A DNA stretch of 64,000 nt from Bacteroidota bacterium. Its GTDB lineage: Bacteria > Bacteroidota > Ignavibacteria > Tepidaquicellales > Tepidaquicellaceae. The stretch spans positions 1 through 64,000 of the forward strand of contig JAFDZO010000003.1 in assembly GCA_018266845.1 (NCBI GenBank), read 5' to 3'. A program made the translations under genes and the position numbers. Shown here one piece after another: positions 40,001 to 46,793 of this stretch; the first letter of the stretch is position 1; each line of letters opens with the position of its first letter. The notes below the pieces were generated by a model that saw only the letters and a program-made list of their open reading frames with translations, did not search any database and had not been told where the DNA came from.

Positions 40001-40159
40001 AATGGCTGTTACCCGCCCGCTCATTACGGTAGGACCAATCTGCCGCCCTTCGAACATTCCGAACGTTGAAGATGTAACTTTTACTTGTGCCTGTGCCTGA
40101 GAAAAAATTGTTAAAACGGTAAATACAAAAAGAAGAAGAATAGAGAGAACCCTTTTCAT
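37070..40159 (-). CDS. Secreted BNR/Asp-box propeller protein (VPS10/sortilin-like, glycosyl-hydrolase-like)
   Basis: 1029 residues with a signal peptide (LSILLLFVFTVLTIFSQAQAQ). At least ten Asp-box turns follow the pattern S/T-x-D/N-x-G-x-x-W, for example SVDAGESWKK, STDGGVTWNR, STDGGETWTK, SDDAGESWYD and SENGGKSWRN, spread over residues about 70-700. This gives one or two large beta-propellers like the luminal domain of sortilin. A strand-rich segment and a helical tail follow. I see no T9SS sorting domain, so periplasmic or unanchored export is likely. Enzyme activity is not shown by sequence. GC content is higher than in the flanks. Confidence 0.85.
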   Translation of the reverse strand: MKRVLSILLLFVFTVLTIFSQAQAQVKVTSSTFGMFEGRQIGPTVMSGRVTAIDAVNKDARIIYVGAAAGGVWKSITGGTLWKPVFDKYTQSIGDIRIDQKNPETIWVGTGESNMRNSVSVGEGLYKSVDAGESWKKVGLEGTEHISKIEIDPSNSDVVYVAAPGPLWGDSPERGLYKTMNGGATWEKVLFIDDHTGCADVMIDPKDPNVVYASMWDFRRKPWSFSSGGPGSGLYKSTDGGVTWNRIDKGFTDGLLGRIILAMSPSDSKIIYAIAEAKSTALFKSTDGGETWTKKSSSSNVTARPFYFSVLKVDPTNSNRLYRPAFNLSISDDAGESWYDASTEGGWVHSDLHALWIDPNNSAHMLLGTDGGVYMSFDKGNNWMFLNNLPLAQYYHIAADMETPYHIYGGLQDNGSWVGPSSAPGGVRGKDWEPIGFGDGFWVQPDLTDISYVYWESQGGNIQRLNRKTSEVKDIKPQPLKGESKLRFNWNTPIYMPSSNPGVLYMGAQYLFRSTTRGDSWERISGDLTTNDPEKLKQEESGGLSVDNSSAENHCTIFTVAESPIDKELIFVGTDDGNVQISENGGKSWRNVAANISGLPRYLCISSIEPSRFDRSVVYITVDGHAMGDMNSYVYKTSNLGKTWTKISTSDIKGFAHKVKEDLVNKNLLFTGTEFGAFMSINGGMDWVQLNSKIPNTPVRDIVIHPVTNDLVLGTHGRGVIIVDDITGIRNLSQKILDSEMALIPTRPTIWTDDNSFGGFPNQAGNYRGANPNTDALILYYLKERPMTEDVKVLILDDKGEVLQTIPGSKRKGLNKVYWDMRMKPPKVASGARLDFGGFNGPEVLPGVYKVKLVKGDKTVEGTIEIKVDPKSVHSQEDRDARRKYLMDTYKMSEDLAFLVDVLKKAGDDVKDREKGLEETNSLKNDLGDFFNKVENERKNLTETKEGTGIIGEEKLRSKVSDIFTTILFYYGKPSEQILNRYDGLLFELNNSKANVDKIFKEQLPILNKKLKDAGKPEIIILKKEKEAN

Positions 40160-40310
40160 AAAAATTGAGGTTAGGTTTATTGGATTTAATTTTATACGAA
40201 AATATTACAAAAGAGTTAGAAAAGGGAGGGGGAAAAGCAGGGGGAAAAGTAATAGATTTAAAAATTATATTTAACCACATATATTAACTAGAAGTAATTA
40301 TTCTTAATCG

Positions 40311-42146
40311 ATGAATCTTTTAGAATTATATTTACAAAAATTAGACGCAAGTGATCAAGACGAAAGTAATAGATATGATATTATAAGAGAATTTGGAAAT
40401 ATTATAACAGAATTGGAAAAATTAAATGATTCAAATTCTATCTTATTAGCAAAATTTGAATATGAGAACTTATATTTTCCCAAAAATATAGGTTCTGGAG
40501 TTTTGCATAATAGAGATTCTTTAACTCAAGAACAAATTAATTATTATTCAAAAAGATTTGATGATACTAAAAATTTATTTCTAAAATCTGAATATGGAAT
40601 TATTTTATATATAAATTCTATTGATAAAACCTTTAAGAAAGATAATTGGGTACTAAATTTTACAGAAGTTTTGTTTAAGCTAGTTCAACAATACTATTTA
40701 AAGATGTTGCAAATAGGTGATGATAAATATTATAATCAATATTTTATAGGTGCCCTTGATGACTTGTTACTTATTTTAAGGGGACGTGCCAAAAATAAAA
40801 ATGATTTTGAATCTATCCAATTTGCAGTTCTAGATTTTTTTTACATGAGAATTATTACGGCAGATACAAAAAATGCAAAAGAAAATTTTCTTGTTTTCCA
40901 TTCTGTAGATTTCATAAAAAAAGATTTAACAAAATATAAAGCAAAATTTGACCTATCAATAATTTTAACTAAAATTAATGATGCTTATGACTTCAATAAA
41001 GATATAAATTATCACTTTGCTATAGATTTCGCAAAGAAAGGAGAAGAATTATGTGTAATATTAGGGGTAGATAAATTAAATTGGAAAATTAAACAAGCTG
41101 AATCATATGAAAAATTAGCAAAAGAAGCAGAAATTAAAAAAAATTCCGTTGAAATCAGTTTTATCGAAGACGCATTAAAACTTTATAAAGAAATTAAAGA
41201 CGAAAAGAACGTAAAAAGATTATCTGATTTATATTTAAAAAAAAGAGCAGGAATCGGTATTACAAAATTTTCGCACGATATTCCTCAAGCAGAAGTTGAC
41301 CGTACACAAGAGACATTAGATACCATGCTCGAAAAATATTTTGATGAAGATTTGATAAGAATCTTAGGGATATTCCCTTTCATTGAAAAGCTAAGCATTA
41401 TAAAAAAAGAAGCTAAAGAAATGGAAAAGAACTCTTTAATGCTTAATATAGTTGTTACTGAAATAAAAGATAAATCCGGTAATACAATTGAATTTTTTAA
41501 TCCGTCTGAACCTGCACAAAAAGAAAGATTGGCTTTATTAAATACTTATTATATTTATTCACAATTTGCATTTAAAAAATTGGAATATTTTTTCTTTAAT
41601 GGAATTAAATCAGGTAAAATTACAAGAAATAATTTATTTAAAACTTTAGAAACAAGCTGGTTAGGCACTTCTTTTGTCAAAAAATATGTACAGGATACAT
41701 TTGAAATTAAACCTCTAAATAATTTAATACCAGGTATAAATTTAATATGGTCTGAATTAGAAAAATGTGTGCACGAGGAAGGCTATATTCCAAATTTAAT
41801 TTGCGGTATTGATTCCTTAGGAATTAAAATTGAATATTTGCTTAGGATTTTTTGTGAAAAGTTATCAATACCTACTTTCTACGTTGCTCAAGGGGATGGG
41901 AAAGTGAAAATGGAAAAAAGTATTAATAGTTTATTAGACGACGAACAATTATCTCAAAATATTAGTGAAGATGACTTATTCTTTATGAAATTCATTTTAA
42001 TAGAAAAAATAGGAAAAAACTTAAGAAACAAAATTTCTCATGGATTAATGGATGATTTTGAATATACCTCTATTGATGCTATATTACTAATAGTCATTTT
42101 AATAAAATTATCTTTTTATAAATTTATTGAAATAGAAAATGTATGA
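40311..42146 (+). CDS. DUF4209 protein with C-terminal HEPN-like RNxxxHG motif
   Basis: 611 residues, helical and very AT-rich. The C-terminal region carries NLRNKISHGLMDDFEY: R572 and H577 form the conserved RNxxxHG of DUF4209, which also fits the Rx4H pattern of HEPN ribonucleases. Residues about 1-300 are helical repeats without a named family that I recognise. There is no signal peptide or membrane helix. It is the first of three same-strand genes, overlapping the next by eight bases. HEPN-type nuclease activity, as in defence or toxin proteins, is an inference from the motif alone. Confidence 0.65.
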   Translation: MNLLELYLQKLDASDQDESNRYDIIREFGNIITELEKLNDSNSILLAKFEYENLYFPKNIGSGVLHNRDSLTQEQINYYSKRFDDTKNLFLKSEYGIILYINSIDKTFKKDNWVLNFTEVLFKLVQQYYLKMLQIGDDKYYNQYFIGALDDLLLILRGRAKNKNDFESIQFAVLDFFYMRIITADTKNAKENFLVFHSVDFIKKDLTKYKAKFDLSIILTKINDAYDFNKDINYHFAIDFAKKGEELCVILGVDKLNWKIKQAESYEKLAKEAEIKKNSVEISFIEDALKLYKEIKDEKNVKRLSDLYLKKRAGIGITKFSHDIPQAEVDRTQETLDTMLEKYFDEDLIRILGIFPFIEKLSIIKKEAKEMEKNSLMLNIVVTEIKDKSGNTIEFFNPSEPAQKERLALLNTYYIYSQFAFKKLEYFFFNGIKSGKITRNNLFKTLETSWLGTSFVKKYVQDTFEIKPLNNLIPGINLIWSELEKCVHEEGYIPNLICGIDSLGIKIEYLLRIFCEKLSIPTFYVAQGDGKVKMEKSINSLLDDEQLSQNISEDDLFFMKFILIEKIGKNLRNKISHGLMDDFEYTSIDAILLIVILIKLSFYKFIEIENV

Positions 42147-42621
42147 AATTGTAAACACCACATCTCTAAGAAAAAGATTTGCATTTCACGATAATATTGG
42201 ATTAGAGTTTCTATTGGAAAACTTACTAAATAAAGTCCCTCGATACTATTTTGATCCTTATGCAAAATTGATAAACTTACAATCCGATATTAGAAATAAG
42301 TTTGAAAAGCAAAAAGAAAAAATTTACGGATTTTTATACTATGATAAAAATCTAGAAGAAGCTTTTAATTATTCATCTGAATTTGTCATTAAGAATTTTG
42401 ATAATTCTAAATTAATTACACTTAGTTTAACAGATAGTGATAGTATTTATTATAGAATTTATTTGGAAAATGGAGATGATATTAGATATGAAATTTTTTA
42501 CAACGACCAAATGAATATTGCTTACAGTATTTATGAAAACAAAAAAGTTAAATATAGTAATTATGGTAATTTTGATAAAATGAACCAACAGATAATATTA
42601 TTAAAAGAAAATTTGAATTAG
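42139..42621 (+). CDS. Unknown protein of the DUF4209 cassette
   Basis: 160 residues, no recognised family, no signal peptide, no membrane helix. The N-terminal half is helical and charged (LQSDIRNKFEKQKEKIYGF); the C-terminal half looks strand-rich with many tyrosines and aspartates (LTDSDSIYYRIYLENGDDIR). It overlaps the upstream DUF4209 gene by eight bases and ends three bases before the next, so all three are probably translated together. Composition matches the cassette and not the flanking genes. Confidence 0.6.
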   Translation: MYEIVNTTSLRKRFAFHDNIGLEFLLENLLNKVPRYYFDPYAKLINLQSDIRNKFEKQKEKIYGFLYYDKNLEEAFNYSSEFVIKNFDNSKLITLSLTDSDSIYYRIYLENGDDIRYEIFYNDQMNIAYSIYENKKVKYSNYGNFDKMNQQIILLKENLN

Positions 42622-42624
42622 TAT

Positions 42625-43239
42625 ATGTACCCAGAAAGACTTCTCCCTTCTAATGATAAAAAAAATGATCTTTTAACAAAGTTTAACGATAACTGTTATT
42701 TGTGTCATTGGACTAAGGACAAAGATATTTTGGATGAACAAGGTAATTTGAAGCCTGAATGTGTTGAATTAAAAAGAATATTTGGACTTTCAAATAATTT
42801 AATTGGAGAAAATTCTAATAATATAATTTGTTCAGAAATTGACGATGTATATCTAAAAATAACCGATAAAAAATTTGATGAGAAATGGGATGGGAATGAT
42901 GACACAGTACCTAAACCTCACGAAATAAATTATGAAGTTATTGAATCTAGAGGATATTTTTTTATAAAAGTTGGGGAAATAAATCAGATTGAAGGTATTT
43001 TTCCACGAGGTTTTGAAAAAGACCCTACCTCTAATGAAGTGATCAAAAAGATTTACAAATTTACTGCAAATGTTGAACAAGATATTAGAATTACAAACTT
43101 ATGCCATTTTGAAATCAAAATTTATGAAGATGGTAATAAAGAAATAAAATCTAAAAAAGGTAGTTGGGGTAATATTGTTGCCCATGGTGTAAGATCAAGT
43201 TTAATTGATATTGCGTCTTTTGATATTAGCCTAAAATAA
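42625..43239 (+). CDS. Unknown protein of the DUF4209 cassette
   Basis: 204 residues, no recognised family. A CYLCHW segment near residue 29 contains two cysteines and a histidine, and single cysteines and histidines recur later (IICSEIDD, TNLCHFEIKI); whether they bind metal cannot be told. The middle is strand-rich (INYEVIESRGYFFIKVGEI). No signal or membrane segment. Third and last gene of the AT-rich cassette; intergenic repeats begin right after it. Confidence 0.6.
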   Translation: MYPERLLPSNDKKNDLLTKFNDNCYLCHWTKDKDILDEQGNLKPECVELKRIFGLSNNLIGENSNNIICSEIDDVYLKITDKKFDEKWDGNDDTVPKPHEINYEVIESRGYFFIKVGEINQIEGIFPRGFEKDPTSNEVIKKIYKFTANVEQDIRITNLCHFEIKIYEDGNKEIKSKKGSWGNIVAHGVRSSLIDIASFDISLK

Positions 43240-43254
43240 AAAATGGAGTTATAT

Positions 43255-43470
43255 ATTTACGCCGTTGTTGATCTTCTGACCAACAACAACAAGCTTTATA
43301 GCTATTGGTGAAAACACCAACAGCGGCGACGAAACAAATCCTACGTTAAACCACCCCTCCCCCTCCTTGGTAAGGAGGGGAACAAACAAAACTCATACAC
43401 AAATAGAAAACGCCCATTAAAAATTTCCCCTCGTTCCGATGTGGTACATCCCGTCTTTAGCGGGACTCCG
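43255..43470. repeat. Intergenic block of dispersed repeat fragments (copy B)
   Basis: Contains GCCGTTGTTGATC-TT-CTGACCAACAAC (an imperfect palindrome related to 28815-28837), CCCTCC/GGAGGG-rich palindromic DNA near 43365-43380, and CCCGTCTTTAGCGGGA (43451-43466), related to 28934-28949. A stretch at 43435-43475 is similar, in inverted orientation, to 28850-28890. No gene is supported in 43240-43888; the frame at 43439-43756 runs through repeats. Confidence 0.6.
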
Positions 43471-43494
43471 GCTTCGGAAAGGATACCCGACCAT

Positions 43495-43672
43495 TAAAAA
43501 TTTGCGCCCGGAAAATTCTAAGAAAAAGCGTAAGCGAGAAAAACTGTTTGAGCCGAAGGCGAGTTTTTTTCGAGCAGCTTTTTCGAAAGAATTTTTAGCA
43601 AATTTTTACGTGGTCTTGATTTTTTGGTACTTTTGCATCAAGGCAAAAGTACATATAAAGCGAAGCTTTATA
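43495..43672. repeat. Structured intergenic element, copy B
   Basis: The same architecture as 30718-30904: stems of 11 bp (43495-43505 with 43598-43608), 8 bp (43512-43519 with 43588-43595) and 8 bp (43522-43529 with 43577-43584), the conserved CTGTTTGAGC (43544-43553), then GTACTTTTGC/GCAAAAGTAC around ATCAAG (43627-43652) and TATAAAGC/GCTTTATA (43654-43672). A further hairpin AAGGGGC/GCCCCTT is at 43684-43701. The stems differ from copy A yet pair perfectly. Confidence 0.75.
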
Positions 43673-43829
43673 GTAAGCAAAGAAGGGGCTTTCGCCCCTT
43701 ACTATAAATCAACAATAAAACTGTTTTTACAATATTTACAAACCCCCGTTTTCTAACAAACTACTGTTTTTACACAATTTCAATCATAGTCTCCAAAATT
43801 ATACTATTATTTAAACAATAATTTATGAA

Positions 43830-43855
43830 AAAACTTACGAGGGGGCGTAAGTTTT
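43830..43855 (-). terminator. Palindrome 1, probable terminator of the 43889 gene
   Basis: AAAACTTACG, loop AGGGGG, CGTAAGTTTT. Read on the minus strand it is followed by a T-run, so it can end the transcript of the gene ending at 43889. A core of 25 bases is repeated exactly, in inverted orientation, at 45752-45776. Confidence 0.7.
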
Positions 43856-43888
43856 GCTATATAAAAAATCAGCAATTTACCCCGAAAC

Positions 43889-44620
43889 TCACTTTTTTTC
43901 AGGCATTACATAATCCGTATCTTCTGTCGGAACGTTCAGGGTAAGCGTCTCAATCACCGCCTTTTGGGAAGCTCCCATGGGCGAGTCCGGCGCATTGATT
44001 TCCACCGAAAACGGGAACAAAAACCCATCTACCGACTTATAATTGCCATAAATGAAATCCGTAGCCACCTCTTTTTCGCCAATCTTCCTTTTCGTGGATT
44101 GCTTCAAAAGCAGCCCGCTTTGCGTATCAAAAAAGAAATAGCTCACGTCTCCGTCCTTGTCGGTCAGCTTCACTTTGTTGACCTCAGTCCCCTCCATATC
44201 CTCCTTGCCGATAAACTCAGCCTTGCCTCCCTTTTCAGAGTAGTTCACGATTTTGCTCTCCAAATCCGCGTTATTATTGAGGGATTTGGCATCCAGCTCA
44301 GACATCTTCTCCGGTTCTCTCGCTCCCTGAAACGGGTTCAGCATCCAGGCACTCGTGCCGTCCGTAGCCTGAATCATGGTCATGCCCTGAATCTGCATTT
44401 CCATCTTCATTTTGCCGGGTCGTTTGTAGAGGCGGGTAAAGTTAATATCCATGCTGCCGGCGCTGAATTTACCGGAAACTTTAGCGGATTTGATAGAGTT
44501 AATTTTTTCCATTCCGCCAATGGCTTTAATGTAGGCATTGACAACATCGTCTGCTGTCTGCCCAAAAGAAACAGAAGCAAAAAAAGCTAAAAAAACTGCT
44601 GTTATTAAGGTTTTCATCAT
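43889..44620 (-). CDS. Outer-membrane lipoprotein-sorting-protein-like (LolA-fold) exported protein
   Basis: 243 residues with a signal peptide (TLITAVFLAFFASVSFGQT). The mature part opens TADDVVNAYIKAIGGMEKIN, followed by FTRLYKRPGKMKMEMQIQGM and YFFFDTQSGLLLKQS, the half-barrel layout of LolA/LppX-type proteins in Bacteroidota. It probably binds a lipid or lipid-like ligand in the periplasm; whether it serves lipoprotein transport is open. GC content is higher than in the cassettes on either side. It lies 45 bases after the Kir channel gene, between two inverted palindromes. Confidence 0.78.
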   Translation of the reverse strand: MMKTLITAVFLAFFASVSFGQTADDVVNAYIKAIGGMEKINSIKSAKVSGKFSAGSMDINFTRLYKRPGKMKMEMQIQGMTMIQATDGTSAWMLNPFQGAREPEKMSELDAKSLNNNADLESKIVNYSEKGGKAEFIGKEDMEGTEVNKVKLTDKDGDVSYFFFDTQSGLLLKQSTKRKIGEKEVATDFIYGNYKSVDGFLFPFSVEINAPDSPMGASQKAVIETLTLNVPTEDTDYVMPEKK

Positions 44621-44665
44621 TTTGATTTGGTTAATATTTTATACTAAAATTTCCCGAAATTGTTA

Positions 44666-45658
44666 CTATAAATTTTCAGCCTGAACCGGCAGAGAAGCGC
44701 TTTCAAATTCGTCAATTTTGTCGAGCATCAGGTTCACATAGCCGTCAGAGTCGTTTGAATACATTTTAGAAAACTTGGCTCCGATAATAATCTGCTCATT
44801 GGTATAGGAAAACTTCTGATGCACCTGTTGACTTATCCTCTCATCATAGGCTTTAAATAGAACCAGAATTTCAAGAGATGAGTTTCTAAAATCTTCAATT
44901 TCTTTAGAAAAAAACGGGCTTTCCTCATCAATAGGATGCACAATGTTCCAGCTAAGAGCAAACATATTTATCATGCGGCGTTCGAGTTTAAGGCTCTCAA
45001 AAGCCCTTATGGTTTTCCCGGATTCGTCAAGTTTATTGTAAGCAATGAAGACCTCGACCTGGGCATCAATGAGATGACTGTGCCGGGTATTTGCTATTCT
45101 GAACATCAAAGAGGTAATATCTCTATATGGAGAAATTAAACAGTTTTTGCTACGAAGAAGCTTTATATCAGGGCGTGAAAATCGGGCAAATAAAAGTCCG
45201 GTTATCAGTGCAAAAACAAGCAATCCGAGCAGAGCTTCGATTGCAGCGATGATATTCATCATCCAACCGGATGGAGCCAAATGACCATAACCGACGGTTG
45301 TAATGGTTTGCACCGAAAAGAAAAAACAATCGCGGTATTTTTCAAGCGCAGAAATGCCTTCTGCCCCGCGGAGGTTTTCGTGTCCTATAAGATAATAAAG
45401 CGAGGCAAAGAAAAAATTCTCGAGAATGTAAAAAAGCAAAACATAGAATATAAATTTCGACCATGAAATTGCAAGCAAATTCTGATAGAAGTGAAAGCGC
45501 TCAAAAAATGAAAGCCCCGTTCGACGCAGATTGAACGAGCCATCGAAGTTCAGCAGACGCTGGTTTGGGTTCGCGGCGTTTGTGCCGAGACCTAAATCTT
45601 TAAAATCCTCCTGCTTTGGAAGGGGGGCAGATTTTGGGGAGCGTTTTATTCCTAGCAA
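44666..45658 (-). CDS. Inward-rectifier-type potassium channel (KirBac-like)
   Basis: 330 residues. Two membrane helices flank a pore loop with the K+ filter T121-V-G-Y-G125, followed by APSGWMMNIIAAIEALLGL. The C-terminal cytoplasmic domain opens ARFSRPDIKLLRSKNCLIS and continues as an immunoglobulin-like strand-rich fold, as in KirBac channels. The long N-terminus includes an RRTG slide-helix approach. The start is TTG at 45656-45658; no in-frame ATG is near. It probably sets membrane potential or K+ uptake. Confidence 0.92.
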   Translation of the reverse strand: MLGIKRSPKSAPLPKQEDFKDLGLGTNAANPNQRLLNFDGSFNLRRTGLSFFERFHFYQNLLAISWSKFIFYVLLFYILENFFFASLYYLIGHENLRGAEGISALEKYRDCFFFSVQTITTVGYGHLAPSGWMMNIIAAIEALLGLLVFALITGLLFARFSRPDIKLLRSKNCLISPYRDITSLMFRIANTRHSHLIDAQVEVFIAYNKLDESGKTIRAFESLKLERRMINMFALSWNIVHPIDEESPFFSKEIEDFRNSSLEILVLFKAYDERISQQVHQKFSYTNEQIIIGAKFSKMYSNDSDGYVNLMLDKIDEFESASLPVQAENL

Positions 45659-45751
45659 AATTATTCCGTTTTAGCAAAAATAGAGATTTTTTTTTGAAAA
45701 GGTAAGGGGGCTAAAAATAAAAGCGCTAAATTGCTGTAAAAATATGGGGTG

Positions 45752-45776
45752 AAACTTACGCCCCCTCGTAAGTTTT
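45752..45776. repeat. Palindrome 2, inverted copy of palindrome 1
   Basis: AAACTTACG, loop CCCCCT, CGTAAGTTTT. The loop is the reverse complement of the loop of palindrome 1, so the whole 25-base core is an exact inverted copy; flanking bases are not shared. No T-run follows on the minus strand, so it is a poorer terminator than palindrome 1. Confidence 0.75.
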
Positions 45777-45859
45777 GAGCTAAATCATTGTTTTTTCAAA
45801 CCTGCACTCAACGAATAAATCAAGATAATTCTGATAAAACAATTACTTATCTCCTCTTC

Positions 45860-46738
45860 TCAAAACAAAACCAGTTTGAAGGTAAGAACAATTTTCTGAT
45901 AATCGTCATATTCAATATCATCCACAACATTATCCCCTCTCACAAATTCGTATCTGATGCCGGCGCTGTTTTTTCCGTCGTTCACAAAATAATACGTAAT
46001 GTTCCCCCTGAAAAAATTAAAATATTTTCTGTTGTAAATATCGTAGCTGAACTTTGTTCCGAAATAATAACTAACGTTCAAATCAACCAAGTCCCTCTTT
46101 TCTTTTAAGAAATAGATACTCCAGTCAAACTTCAAATGCGCCGATGAGTTCTGGTCGAAGTTTGAAGCAGCATCATCAATCCTTTTTGTATAATCAAACC
46201 CAAGCGCAAAATTATTTTTATACTTCAAAACATTTTCAATTATGGAAAGCCGTGTGCCTCCCGGAACAATTGCCTTTACAAAATTATTTTTTATCGAAGG
46301 AAAATAGGGATTGATGTAATAAGTGAAGGAATATGTATTATACTTTTTTGTAACAAAATCCCTTTTATACCTCACGTCTAAAAAATTATCGAGTATAAAA
46401 TTTTTTGCAGCATCAGAGATATTTACATTAGCTAACGCTCCCAACTTAAAATTATCGCGTTTAGTTTTTCTGAAAGTATTTTTTTCAACTTCCACATAGG
46501 GCAGAAACCAGAAATTGCTTTTCTCATTAAATTTCACTTTGTACCCTAATGCAGAATGAAGATTAAAATATACTGCTCCCGTATCAGGAATGTAAACATA
46601 AAACTCGGCAGGATTAAATGAATTGTCGTTGAACGAACGCGCAATATTAAGTCCCGGCTGAACGTTATCAGAAATTATTTGCGCATTTGTTTTAACTGCA
46701 AAGAGAATCAGTATAAATAAAAAAAGTTTGACTTTCAT
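45860..46738 (-). CDS. Predicted outer-membrane barrel protein
   Basis: About 292 residues from the ATG at 46736-46738, with a signal peptide (KVKLFLFILILFAVKTNAQ). The body consists of alternating strands rich in Phe, Tyr and Asn (YNTYSFTYYINPYFPS, RKYFNFFRGNITYYF) and ends in QKIVLTFKLVLF. A start six codons earlier (46756) is possible but would put the whole signal peptide behind a six-residue polar lead. The start codon lies inside the terminator-like hairpin at 46716-46760. Family and substrate unknown. Confidence 0.65.
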   Translation of the reverse strand: MKVKLFLFILILFAVKTNAQIISDNVQPGLNIARSFNDNSFNPAEFYVYIPDTGAVYFNLHSALGYKVKFNEKSNFWFLPYVEVEKNTFRKTKRDNFKLGALANVNISDAAKNFILDNFLDVRYKRDFVTKKYNTYSFTYYINPYFPSIKNNFVKAIVPGGTRLSIIENVLKYKNNFALGFDYTKRIDDAASNFDQNSSAHLKFDWSIYFLKEKRDLVDLNVSYYFGTKFSYDIYNRKYFNFFRGNITYYFVNDGKNSAGIRYEFVRGDNVVDDIEYDDYQKIVLTFKLVLF

Positions 46739-46760
46739 TAGGAGCGTGAAAGTCAAACTT
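46716..46760 (-). terminator. Terminator hairpin overlapping the next start codon
   Basis: On the minus strand AAGTTTGACTTTCA (46760-46747), a nine-base loop and TGAAAGTCAAACTT (46737-46724) are followed by a T-run to 46716. The 14-bp stem is perfect. It lies 34 bases after the stop of the 46794 gene, as a terminator should, but its right arm is also codons 1-5 of the next gene. Confidence 0.75.
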
Positions 46761-46793
46761 AGGCAAAATTGTGAAAATTGTAAATGAAGTAAA

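Noticed and set aside
43439-43756. Plus-strand open frame of 105 codons as a gene
   Set aside because: It runs through repeat fragments and the structured element B; the same DNA in copy A is not an open frame, so coding is not conserved.
43964-44590. Long antisense frame of 208 codons opposite the LolA-like gene
   Set aside because: The minus-strand protein has a signal peptide and recognisable fold; the antisense frame is a shadow produced by codon bias.
45666-45859. Complete transposon carrying the Kir and LolA-like genes
   Set aside because: No transposase, integrase or target-site duplication is visible; only the inverted palindromes support mobility, so I report it as a finding and not as a mobile element.
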